A stretch of DNA of 5,959 nucleotides from Candidatus Methanoperedens sp. (GTDB lineage Archaea > Halobacteriota > Methanosarcinia > Methanosarcinales > Methanoperedenaceae). Under the pieces are notes generated by a model. The model made no database searches. It was given only the letters and a program-made list of their open reading frames with translations, and was not told the DNA's origin. This document shows positions 1 through 5,227 of this stretch, piece by piece; position 1 is the stretch's first letter; every line of letters begins with the position of its first letter. The DNA lies in NCBI GenBank assembly GCA_027460605.1, contig JAPZAN010000210.1, forward strand, positions 1 to 5,959, in the 5' to 3' direction. The position numbers and the translations under genes were made by a program.

Positions 1-286
1 TGTCCATCATCTTCCTGATAAAACCAACTGAACTCGGTCTTGCAGTCGGGATGACATTAATCGTCAGCGGACAGACTTCACCCAGCTTTTCACAACATTC
101 CTGATACACTCCAACCGTACCTTTTTCGATCAAATCTCCTGTTTCCACGATTGCCGTCAGGTAGCCATGGTCTTTTAACTGGACGCGGTCTCCACCCCTG
201 ACGCCGAGTTCTTTAGCGTCCTGGGTGTTAAGTACGACTTTATACTTGCCTGCTTTAATCTGTAATGACCGGACTTTAAGTTCCAT
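1..286 (-). CDS. deoA: AMP phosphorylase, N-terminal part (cut by window edge)
   Basis: Partial gene. The ATG is at 286 and reads leftward off the window, giving 95 codons of a protein normally about 500 residues long. The start reads MELKVRSLQIKAGKYKVVL, followed by a DAKELGVRGGDRVQL stretch, which is the small N-terminal domain of the archaeal thymidine-phosphorylase-like AMP phosphorylases. The known family reaction is AMP plus phosphate to adenine plus ribose 1,5-bisphosphate, in the cytoplasm, feeding ribose-1,5-bisphosphate isomerase and type III RuBisCO. The visible part holds no active-site residues, since those lie further on. It does have a Cys-rich patch (ECCEKLGEVC, residues about 63-72). 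A GAGGGT Shine-Dalgarno at 295-300 supports this start. The symbol deoA follows common archaeal usage. A plain thymidine phosphorylase is the alternative but fits this N-terminus less well. Family recognition is from memory of the motif pattern. Confidence 0.85.
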   Translation of the reverse strand, partial: MELKVRSLQIKAGKYKVVLNTQDAKELGVRGGDRVQLKDHGYLTAIVETGDLIEKGTVGVYQECCEKLGEVCPLTINVIPTARPSSVGFIRKMMD

Positions 287-294
287 TTTATAGT

Positions 295-300
295 ACCCTC
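295..300 (-). promoter_or_regulatory. Shine-Dalgarno of AMP phosphorylase
   Basis: On the minus strand this reads GAGGGT, 8 nt upstream of the ATG at 286. It is a near match to the archaeal anti-SD complement (GGAGGTGA) and fixes the start. Confidence 0.6.
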
Positions 301-334
301 TTTATTATAACCAGTATTTAATTTAGCGTTAACA

Positions 335-342
335 ATATTTAG
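335..342 (-). promoter_or_regulatory. Candidate TATA box for AMP phosphorylase
   Basis: The minus strand reads GCTAAATATTG here. A start of transcription about 26 nt downstream (near 312) would leave a leader of about 25 nt carrying the Shine-Dalgarno. A second AT-rich candidate (TAAATTAAATA) lies nearer the gene. The call rests on spacing and composition only. Confidence 0.3.
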
Positions 343-469
343 CATTATCGATTGCGTAAGGATGCTGTCAACTTAATGTAAATTTCCAGTGGCATGTGGG
401 TTTGGAGCACCACCGCAAAGTCGGCTATTGACACTCTGGCACACATTCTAATATCTCCGCTTATAAGGT

Positions 470-497
470 TTTATAAAGGATTCCGAACCTTTATGAA
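470..497. repeat. Imperfect inverted repeat in intergenic region
   Basis: ATAAAGG (473-479) and CCTTTAT (488-494) are perfect reverse complements around the 8-nt loop ATTCCGAA. Three more pairs, one of them G-T, extend the arms to 10 bp (470-479 with 488-497). It lies about 60 bp upstream of the putative TATA box of the DUF5667 gene, so it could be an operator. A structure in a transcript is equally possible. Confidence 0.4.
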
Positions 498-558
498 CGA
501 TTTAACAGGTTTTGGAAAAATTGGGTACTTTAAGAAACTATTAAAACTGTAAGAATGC

Positions 559-566
559 TTATATTT
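559..566 (+). promoter_or_regulatory. Candidate TATA box for the DUF5667 gene
   Basis: The sequence GCTTATATTTG is a good archaeal TATA-like box. Transcription starting about 26 nt downstream (587-589) would give a leader of about 30 nt containing the Shine-Dalgarno at 608-614. This argues against an upstream TTG start at 565, which would fall inside the box. Confidence 0.45.
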
Positions 567-588
567 GTTAGGGATTAATTCGATCCAA

Positions 589-601
589 CGGCAAAATGCC
601 G
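589..601 (+). other. Small hairpin at the probable 5' end of the DUF5667 mRNA
   Basis: CGGCA (589-593), loop AAA and TGCCG (597-601) form a perfect 5-bp stem just upstream of the Shine-Dalgarno, close to the inferred transcription start. It may stabilise the transcript end. It is short enough to be chance. Confidence 0.25.
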
Positions 602-622
602 AAGCACGAGGTGAGAATATGA
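596..622 (+). promoter_or_regulatory. Possible 8-codon leader peptide overlapping the DUF5667 start
   Basis: An ATG at 596 reads MPKHEVRI and stops at a TGA (620-622) that overlaps the next ATG (619-621) in the classic ATGA arrangement. This could couple translation to the downstream gene. The small ORF has no obvious Shine-Dalgarno of its own, and its ATG lies in the small hairpin, so the arrangement may be chance. Confidence 0.2.
608..614 (+). promoter_or_regulatory. Shine-Dalgarno of the DUF5667 gene
   Basis: GAGGTGA is a seven-base match to the complement of the archaeal 16S rRNA 3' end. It ends 4 nt before the ATG at 619 and decides that start over the longer TTG frame from 565. Confidence 0.75.
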
Positions 623-1755
623 GATTAGGAAATATAACGCTGGCAGGAATAATTCTGCTTGTGCTTGTCTTTACTATAGGCATGGCAGGCGCAGCAGAGA
701 ATGCTACTGGCAACGAAACTGCAACTGGAACTCTAACTGAAACATTAACTGTCACTGGAACCGCAACCAGTACAGCAACAGAAGGAGCGGCAGATGATGA
801 AGAGTCAGGTGAAGGTCTAATCGGCCCTGGAAATGCTTTATACGGATTACAAATAGCGTTTGAGAATATCGGTGAGACTTTTACCTTCAATGCGAGTGAA
901 AAACTCGGAAAACAGGTAGCTCATGCAAGAAAGAGGATAGCTGAGGCAAGAGCAGCACTAAAAAGAAATGATACTGAAGCAGCAAACAAAGCACTTGAGC
1001 ATTATAGAGAGAAAATGGAAGAGGCTAATAAATCGGTTTCAGATTTCAAAGGCACTGATTCAGGACTTGCCAATGCTGAGCAGATGATTGCAAAACACGA
1101 GACGGTTCTAAAGAATCTCCTTGATTCGCATCCCGGCAACAAAGGGCTTGAGAGAGCTTACAATAACAGCCATGAACTTAAAGGAAAGTTTGAAGAAAAA
1201 ATCAAACGAAAAGAAGCAAGGAAAGATGGGGGGAATGAAACAAAAGAAGCAGTGAATATCAAAGCTAAAATAATTGGTAATGATACCGTCGTTGAAGTCG
1301 AACTTAAATTCAAATCCGGGAACATTGATAATTTTACAATAGCTCAGGAAATCCACGATAAATTCCAGTTGAGCGCGGAGGCTATCAACGGATCGCTAAC
1401 GGTCGAAAATATAGATAAAGGAGAGTTAAAAACAGAACTTGAAGCTGAAGCCAGTATCGAAAAGGGGTTTTCCATCGTCGAAGCTAATTACAAATTCCCC
1501 CTGAATGATACAACCGGAAGGGCGGGAATTATTAGCGGGGTTCATGACAGGCTATCTATTCTTAGCGCAGCGGATATACTTAAGGTACTGGAAATAAAGG
1601 ATAAAACAGAACGAAAAGAGCTACAGGAAGCCAAGAAAGAAGAGAAAAGAGAAGATAAGGAAGTTAAAAAAGAGGTAAAAGAGGCTCAGAAAGAAGAGAA
1701 ACGTGAAAATAAGGAGGAACAAAAAAACAATAAAGTGACCAGAAACGAAGACTAA
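619..1755 (+). CDS. Secreted DUF5667-domain protein with charged coiled-coil tail
   Basis: 378 residues; function unknown. Residues 1-25 form a signal peptide (hydrophobic core ITLAGIILLVLVFTIGMAG, probable cleavage near AGA/AEN). Residues 26-65 are a Thr/Ala-rich linker, like an O-glycosylated stalk, ending in an acidic patch. Residues 67-160 match the DUF5667 pattern: a G-NALYGLQIAFENIGETFTF start, then long helices rich in Ala, Glu and Lys (AHARKRIAEARAALK). Residues 210-325 look like a mixed alpha/beta domain. Residues 325-378 are a Lys/Glu coiled coil with an internal near-repeat (KKEEKREDKE and QKEEKRENKE, 18 residues apart). The mature part carries eleven N-X-S/T sequons (N28, N32, N91, N117, N137, N182, N206, N221, N238, N257, N296), which fits an outward-facing glycoprotein. 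There is no C-terminal anchor, so it is either free or held by a partner. The start is set by GAGGTGA. The next gene in the same direction encodes a membrane winged-helix protein, which suggests, but does not prove, a shared envelope role. Confidence 0.8.
   Translation: MRLGNITLAGIILLVLVFTIGMAGAAENATGNETATGTLTETLTVTGTATSTATEGAADDEESGEGLIGPGNALYGLQIAFENIGETFTFNASEKLGKQVAHARKRIAEARAALKRNDTEAANKALEHYREKMEEANKSVSDFKGTDSGLANAEQMIAKHETVLKNLLDSHPGNKGLERAYNNSHELKGKFEEKIKRKEARKDGGNETKEAVNIKAKIIGNDTVVEVELKFKSGNIDNFTIAQEIHDKFQLSAEAINGSLTVENIDKGELKTELEAEASIEKGFSIVEANYKFPLNDTTGRAGIISGVHDRLSILSAADILKVLEIKDKTERKELQEAKKEEKREDKEVKKEVKEAQKEEKRENKEEQKNNKVTRNED
1630..1716 (+). repeat. Internal direct near-repeat in the DUF5667 tail
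   Basis: Two 33-nt units (1630-1662 and 1684-1716), 54 nt apart, encode AKKEEKREDKE and AQKEEKRENKE. The offset of 18 codons keeps frame and fits a duplicated coiled-coil segment. Low-complexity Lys/Glu coding could also produce it by convergence. Confidence 0.45.
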
Positions 1756-1784
1756 GCCAGTACCTCTGGAATAGATGTGCGGTC

Positions 1785-1807
1785 AGATAGGTGAAGTTCA
1801 CCTATCT
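1785..1807 (+). terminator. Perfect 10-bp hairpin after the DUF5667 gene
   Basis: AGATAGGTGA (1785-1794), loop AGT and TCACCTATCT (1798-1807) form a perfect stem 29 nt after the stop codon, followed by the pyrimidine run CTTCTCC. It may mark the mRNA 3' end or protect it. It lacks a clean T-tract, which is the usual archaeal termination signal. As the arms are palindromic DNA, it could instead be an operator for the next gene, whose promoter lies about 40 bp further on. Confidence 0.45.
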
Positions 1808-1847
1808 CTTCTCCATATGGTTAAATTTTGAATGAAAATTTATTAAA

Positions 1848-1856
1848 TTTTTATAC
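1848..1856 (+). promoter_or_regulatory. Candidate TATA box for the membrane winged-helix gene
   Basis: The sequence TTTTTATAC is centred about 27 nt upstream of the ATG at 1879. This is the spacing expected for a leaderless archaeal transcript beginning at the start codon. Another AT-rich stretch (1836-1847) could also serve. Confidence 0.4.
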
Positions 1857-1878
1857 CAGGAGATACAATTACTAAAAA

Positions 1879-2796
1879 ATGCCCGGTAATCTCATGGCGC
1901 GGAATTTACTTAATCTTGCTATAATTCTTTTACTATGCATCTCCTTAGCTGGAGCCGCACCGGAAAACGATTACAAAATAACATACACGATAAACATTAA
2001 AGACGACGGCACTGCGATATGGAACGTAGAATACAGGACGCTACTTGTAACAAATGATGATGTCAATTCATTTGAGAATTATACTCAGCAGCTAAATTCG
2101 GTTCATCTGAATGAGTTCAAGGAATTGATGCAGAAATCGGCATCCGAAGCTGCTGTTGCAACGTCGAGGAGCATGGTTGCAACGGATTTCACCGGCGATG
2201 CGGCAGTCCAATCCACTCCTACCGGCAAATATGGCGTTGTGCATTATTCGTTCAGGTGGACAAATTTTGCCAGAACCAATCCGGATATCAATATCGGGGA
2301 TGTCTTTATCGGGGGATTGTACCTTTCAAAAGACAATACGCTTATAATCCAGTATCCTTCAGGTTTTAAAATCGAAGAAGTTATGCCCCCGCCTGACCAG
2401 ACCCGTGAGGGGCTTATATGGTACGGTCTTCGCTCTTTTGGCGCAGGGGAACCAAGGATTATTCTCTCAAAGACCTCATCTCCCTGGATACCCCTTGCTG
2501 TTGCCACTTTCATTATCGTTGCGCTTGGTGCGTTTATTTACATGCGCAAAAGGGGAGCTCCAAAAGAAATAGCTGGAGACATTACAGAAATTACAGAAAC
2601 CGAAATGATAAACATAGAAGAACGGATTATCAGGCTCTTAAAAGAAAACGGCGGGCCTCTTTACCAGTCGGAAATCGTAAAAAAGCTAAATCTTCCAAAA
2701 TCGACGGTAAGTTCGGCATTGAATGAACTGAATAACAAAAATCTTATTCTTAAAATCAAAAAAGGGCGGGAAAACCTGATACGTCTCCTCAAATAA
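1879..2796 (+). CDS. Membrane-anchored winged-helix (MarR-like) putative regulator
   Basis: 305 residues, probably a one-component transcriptional regulator that senses outside the membrane. Residues 1-27 are a signal sequence (LLNLAIILLLCISLAGA). Residues 28-200 form a mostly beta-rich extracytoplasmic domain, beginning DYKITYTINIKDDGTAIWNVEY, with one sequon (N67). Residues 203-222 are a clear membrane span (WIPLAVATFIIVALGAFIYM), followed by the positive stop-transfer RKR. Residues 245-305 are a winged helix of the MarR/COG2512 type: an ERIIRLLKENGGPLYQSEI first part, a recognition helix around PKSTVSSALNELNNKNLI (273-290) and a basic wing (KIKKGREN). The family of archaeal membrane wHTH proteins is known, but ligands and targets are mostly unknown. 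There is no good Shine-Dalgarno near 1879; a GGAG at 1859-1862 is too distant, and the TATA spacing suggests a leaderless start. An ATG at 1894 (residue 6) is an alternative. It follows the DUF5667 gene by 123 nt and converges with aroD. Confidence 0.8.
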   Translation: MPGNLMARNLLNLAIILLLCISLAGAAPENDYKITYTINIKDDGTAIWNVEYRTLLVTNDDVNSFENYTQQLNSVHLNEFKELMQKSASEAAVATSRSMVATDFTGDAAVQSTPTGKYGVVHYSFRWTNFARTNPDINIGDVFIGGLYLSKDNTLIIQYPSGFKIEEVMPPPDQTREGLIWYGLRSFGAGEPRIILSKTSSPWIPLAVATFIIVALGAFIYMRKRGAPKEIAGDITEITETEMINIEERIIRLLKENGGPLYQSEIVKKLNLPKSTVSSALNELNNKNLILKIKKGRENLIRLLK

Positions 2797-2804
2797 TTCA
2801 CGGC

Positions 2805-3479
2805 TCAGAGCAATTTCAAAATGGATTTTAATTCATCTACCCTCAATTGCCCCGGAGCCGTGGGCTTATCAACATACCCATAGGTCATGACTGAGCCGTA
2901 AATCGGGGCAACAATGCGCGAATGCCTGCCAATATTGCCCATGGCGATAGTACATACTTTCCCACCTGAGTGTAAAGTAACCTCAAGCAGGCGGAGAACA
3001 TCCAGAAGTGTTTGCGGCATAACTGCAAGTTTAGCAATATCTGCGCCAGCTTCAAATGATTCGTTGATTATACCGACCATGACAGCAAGCTCTGGCGTAT
3101 TCCGGAAATCATGGGTGGAGATGATAACCGTTTTTCCTTCAGTTTTTGCTTTTTTAACCACATCGTCGCGTTTTTGGGCGCATAACTCGATATCAACTGC
3201 ATCTGCCAGATGGAGCAAGGATAACAGTGTATGGATTCGCTCATCTTCGCTCCCGTCCCACGCCCCTCTTTCCTGTTTCATCCGGTTGGTAATGATAACA
3301 GGCAGGTCAAGCTTCTTTATCTTTGAAAGCGCCATGAGTGCATCCATATCAAGGAGATCTATCCTTACTTCTAATATATCCGCGCCGAGCTTTTTTGCTT
3401 TTTTGGAAGAATCAAGAGGATTTTTACCGATAGACGCAACTATTGACCTTTCAAGCTCAAGACCGCCTATGCGCACCAT
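2805..3479 (-). CDS. aroD: 3-dehydroquinate dehydratase, type I
   Basis: 224 residues, the usual length of archaeal single-domain type I enzymes. It converts 3-dehydroquinate to 3-dehydroshikimate in the shikimate pathway, by a Schiff base on lysine in a TIM barrel. Landmarks: EVRID with E37 and R39 (substrate binding), STHDF with the general base H123, IAKLAVMP with the Schiff-base lysine K150, the SR of GRHSRIVAP (S187, R188), a GSVMTYG segment, and APGQL near the C-terminus (G210, Q211), which closes over the substrate. All expected catalytic residues are present, so the gene should be functional. It starts at an ATG followed by GTG, with no clear Shine-Dalgarno. It overlaps nothing, but its stop is only 8 nt from the stop of the convergent winged-helix gene, so transcription of each probably ends inside the other. 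A T-tract on the minus strand at 2758-2763 could be its terminator. No other aro gene is in the window. Confidence 0.95.
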   Translation of the reverse strand: MVRIGGLELERSIVASIGKNPLDSSKKAKKLGADILEVRIDLLDMDALMALSKIKKLDLPVIITNRMKQERGAWDGSEDERIHTLLSLLHLADAVDIELCAQKRDDVVKKAKTEGKTVIISTHDFRNTPELAVMVGIINESFEAGADIAKLAVMPQTLLDVLRLLEVTLHSGGKVCTIAMGNIGRHSRIVAPIYGSVMTYGYVDKPTAPGQLRVDELKSILKLL

Positions 3480-3521
3480 ACAGTGATAAATATCGTTAAT
3501 CTGTGATAAGGGTTATGAAAT

Positions 3522-3530
3522 GAATATATC
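3522..3530 (-). promoter_or_regulatory. Candidate TATA box for aroD
   Basis: The minus strand reads GCGATATATTC here. A start about 27 nt downstream (near 3499) leaves a leader of about 20 nt before the aroD ATG. It stands back to back with the plus-strand box at 3539-3546, making a compact divergent promoter region of 93 bp. Confidence 0.35.
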
Positions 3531-3538
3531 GCATCAAA

Positions 3539-3546
3539 ATATTTAT
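3539..3546 (+). promoter_or_regulatory. Candidate TATA box for the CxxCxxCC protein
   Basis: AAAATATTTATC is centred about 30 nt before the ATG at 3573 and 27 nt before the in-frame GTG at 3570, consistent with a leaderless or nearly leaderless mRNA. This placement makes the earlier in-frame TTG at 3552 an unlikely start. Confidence 0.4.
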
Positions 3547-3572
3547 CTGGTTTGCAATACATAAAACGAGTG

Positions 3573-3854
3573 ATGCATCGTTTGTCTGGAAAAATCAGGA
3601 GAGCTGCGACAAGTTTTCTTTTCCCGGTGGATGGCACTCGCGTTGGTGAATGTAAAAATTGTGGCTCTTGCTGCATGTTCTTATATAAATGCCCATTCCT
3701 GAAATTTGAAAATCATAATTCTCACAAAGCCATCTGCACCATACACGATATCAGGCCGCCCATGTGCAGGAAATATCCAAGAACATCGCATGAGCAGGCG
3801 CATCAACCGTGCGGATATTATTTTATTGAAGAAAAGCCCGCCAAAGTACGCTAA
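3573..3854 (+). CDS. Small YkgJ-type CxxCxxCC zinc/iron-chelating protein
   Basis: 93 residues from the ATG at 3573. An in-frame TTG at 3552 would add 7 residues, but it has no Shine-Dalgarno and lies only a few bases after the TATA-like box. The protein carries eight cysteines: C27, C30, C33 and C34 in CKNCGSCC, then C40 in KCPFL, C55 in ICTIHDIRP, C65 in MCRKYP and C80 in PCGYYF. This is the pattern of the YkgJ/CxxCxxCC family (PF03692), thought to bind zinc or an iron-sulfur cluster; some members are linked to flagellin lysine N-methylation. The length and motif order are typical of the compact archaeal versions. The basic N-terminus (HRLSGKIRRAATSF) is not a signal peptide, so a cytoplasmic location is likely. 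The function is unknown. It is divergent from aroD and 65 nt upstream of an SDR gene that seems to have its own promoter. Confidence 0.8.
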   Translation: MHRLSGKIRRAATSFLFPVDGTRVGECKNCGSCCMFLYKCPFLKFENHNSHKAICTIHDIRPPMCRKYPRTSHEQAHQPCGYYFIEEKPAKVR

Positions 3855-3888
3855 GGGAACTGAGGCATAACATCCGGTAGCAGATAAA

Positions 3889-3898
3889 TTAAAAATAT
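3889..3898 (+). promoter_or_regulatory. Candidate TATA box for the SDR gene
   Basis: AAATTAAAAATATTTC is centred about 26 nt upstream of the ATG at 3920. With no Shine-Dalgarno before that ATG, this again points to a leaderless transcript. Confidence 0.4.
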
Positions 3899-3919
3899 TT
3901 CATCTCACAGAGAATATAT

Positions 3920-4810
3920 ATGATACTCCTAACAGGCTCAACAGGTTTCATAGGCGCCCGGGTTTTGAGGGCATTATCTGAAAAAAACTTAGAGGTCAGG
4001 TGCCTTGTCAGGAAACCGGCAAGCCTGGAAAAACCTAATATCACTTACATAACAGGCGATGTCCTTGATTATGATTCGCTGGTAAGGGCAACAGAAGGCA
4101 TAGACACCGTTTATTACTTTATTCACATGATGGGAAACCAGCCAAAGGGCGAGCAGAAAAGGTTTGATATACTCGACAGGCTTGCAATAAACAACACGGT
4201 CAAAGCCTGCAAGCAGAACGGCGTTAAAAGGATAATCCATCTCACCGGCATGAGAAATCCTTATGAAAAGCTGTCGCATCACCTTGAGAGCCGGAAGGAA
4301 GTTGAAGAAATAATCAAGAATAGCGGAATCGGTTACACGATTTTCAGGGCTTCGGTTATTATAGGGCGCGGCGGCGCTGCTTTTGATATTCTGGATACCG
4401 CTGTTAGAAAATTTCCAATTATCCCTGTTTTCAACTGGGAAAAAACACAGGTGCAGCCCATTTACATCGACGACGTGATACGGTATCTTGTGGAGTGCCT
4501 TGACAGGAAAGAAACTTTAAACAGGTGTTTTGACATCGGCTGCTCACAGATTTTTACATATAAAGAATTGATACAACAGTACGCGGAGCAGCTTGGATTA
4601 AAAAGGAGATTTATAGCCGTTCCAGGTTCATGGAACCGGCTCTCAGCAGCAGTGCTTGGAAAGTTTTCGCCTGTGAATCCCAATGTGGTTTACTGGCTGG
4701 TAGAATCGCTGCAGAATAACATGGTTTGCGAACCGAATGACCTTAAAAAGATATTCGGGTTTGAACCTCTTTCTTTTTCCGAGAGTATCAGGAAACTTGA
4801 AGAAAAATAA
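3920..4810 (+). CDS. Atypical NAD(P)-binding SDR, YbjT/NmrA-like
   Basis: 296 residues, a full-length Rossmann-fold protein of the atypical short-chain dehydrogenase group (COG0702-like). The dinucleotide loop TGSTGFIG is at residues 5-12. R27 and R31 after the second strand suggest NADP rather than NAD. GDVLD (46-50) is the usual acidic turn that contacts adenine. Next come VYYFIHMMG (64-72), a RIIHLTGM strand (104-111), and the family-typical SHHLESRKEVEEII (119-132), ASVIIGRGGAAFD (144-156) and QPIYIDDVIRYLVE (179-192). The classical YxxxK catalytic pair is not visible at its expected place after the LTG strand, where the helix reads LSHHLESRK. It may therefore act on an unusual substrate, or be a redox sensor or assembly factor, as in the NDUFA9/NmrA branches. 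Substrate unknown. It is probably a monocistronic leaderless transcript. It ends 18 nt from the convergent GGGPS remnant. Confidence 0.8.
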   Translation: MILLTGSTGFIGARVLRALSEKNLEVRCLVRKPASLEKPNITYITGDVLDYDSLVRATEGIDTVYYFIHMMGNQPKGEQKRFDILDRLAINNTVKACKQNGVKRIIHLTGMRNPYEKLSHHLESRKEVEEIIKNSGIGYTIFRASVIIGRGGAAFDILDTAVRKFPIIPVFNWEKTQVQPIYIDDVIRYLVECLDRKETLNRCFDIGCSQIFTYKELIQQYAEQLGLKRRFIAVPGSWNRLSAAVLGKFSPVNPNVVYWLVESLQNNMVCEPNDLKKIFGFEPLSFSESIRKLEEK

Positions 4811-4826
4811 TAAGTAGAAAACCCGG
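4801..4826 (-). terminator. Possible T-rich terminator after the GGGPS remnant
   Basis: Reading leftward from the stop at 4829, the minus strand shows CCGGGTTTTC and then TTATTTTTC within about 28 nt. T-tracts of this kind terminate archaeal RNA polymerase without a strong hairpin. It overlaps the 3' end of the SDR gene. Confidence 0.3.
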
Positions 4827-4828
4827 AT

Positions 4829-5227
4829 TTATGATTTTATCGCTTTGACAAGTTCTTCTATCTTTCCCTTAACATCCTTAACCTGTTCAACAATCGTACC
4901 TGTGCATATCATATCGGCTCCGGCTTTTACCCGTTCCCGGGCAGTAGGCCCATCCCTGATGCCACCGCCCACTATGACTTTGATCTTTTCTCCTACAGCC
5001 TTTTTCACAGCTGCGACCATTTCAACAGGCACAGGCTTATCTGCGCCAGAACCCGCTTCGAGATAAATATAATGCATACCGAGGTATTTTGCAGCAAGCG
5101 CGTATGCGACTGCAAGCTTGGGTTTATTCCTCGGTATCAGGCGTGCATCGCCCACCCATCCTGCGGCTCCGCCTGGTTCTATTATTATATACGCCATGGA
5201 TATCGGTTCGATGCCATGCTTATACAC
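4829..5227 (-). CDS. GGGPS C-terminal fragment
   Basis: 132 codons if read from a GTG at 5227, but that GTG is simply the valine of LVYK and not a real start. Conserved pieces in order: GIEPISMAYIIIEPGG (5-20), GWVGDARLIPRNKP (23-36), the phosphate-binding YLEAGSGAD (55-63), IVGGGIRDG (85-93) and GADMICTGTIVE (103-114). All match methanogen-type GGGPS with no further stops, so decay, if real, is recent. It overlaps the N-terminal fragment by 8 nt in another frame. Confidence 0.75.
   Translation of the reverse strand: MYKHGIEPISMAYIIIEPGGAAGWVGDARLIPRNKPKLAVAYALAAKYLGMHYIYLEAGSGADKPVPVEMVAAVKKAVGEKIKVIVGGGIRDGPTARERVKAGADMICTGTIVEQVKDVKGKIEELVKAIKS

Larger units (their letters stand above)
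287..618. other. Divergent intergenic region, no gene seen
   Basis: These 332 bases separate AMP phosphorylase (left, minus) from the DUF5667 gene (right, plus). They hold promoter-like boxes for each gene, an imperfect inverted repeat at 470-497, and a small hairpin plus possible leader peptide next to the right-hand gene. The stretch at about 390-445 is richer in G and C than its surroundings and has no coding frame or RNA family that I recognise. A reading frame that crosses 471-890 on the minus strand is judged a shadow. Confidence 0.6.

Noticed and set aside
565..618. TTG start extending the DUF5667 protein by 18 residues
   Set aside because: The TTG lies in the likely TATA box, and the ATG at 619 has a strong Shine-Dalgarno and begins a clean signal peptide.
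471..890. Minus-strand reading frame of 139 codons
   Set aside because: It lies mostly opposite the signal peptide and Thr-rich linker of the DUF5667 gene. Its Val/Pro/Ser-rich product mirrors that low-complexity sequence, and no family is recognisable.
2914..3486. Plus-strand frame of 190 codons
   Set aside because: It is antisense to aroD, which has all its catalytic residues. The product is Ser-rich with no recognisable motif.
3552..3572. TTG start for the CxxCxxCC protein
   Set aside because: It lies only a few bases after the TATA-like box, so it would probably not be transcribed, and it has no Shine-Dalgarno.
5220..5227. Programmed frameshift joining the two GGGPS pieces
   Set aside because: A frameshift alone cannot restore the roughly 40 missing barrel residues, and no slippery sequence or following structure is apparent.
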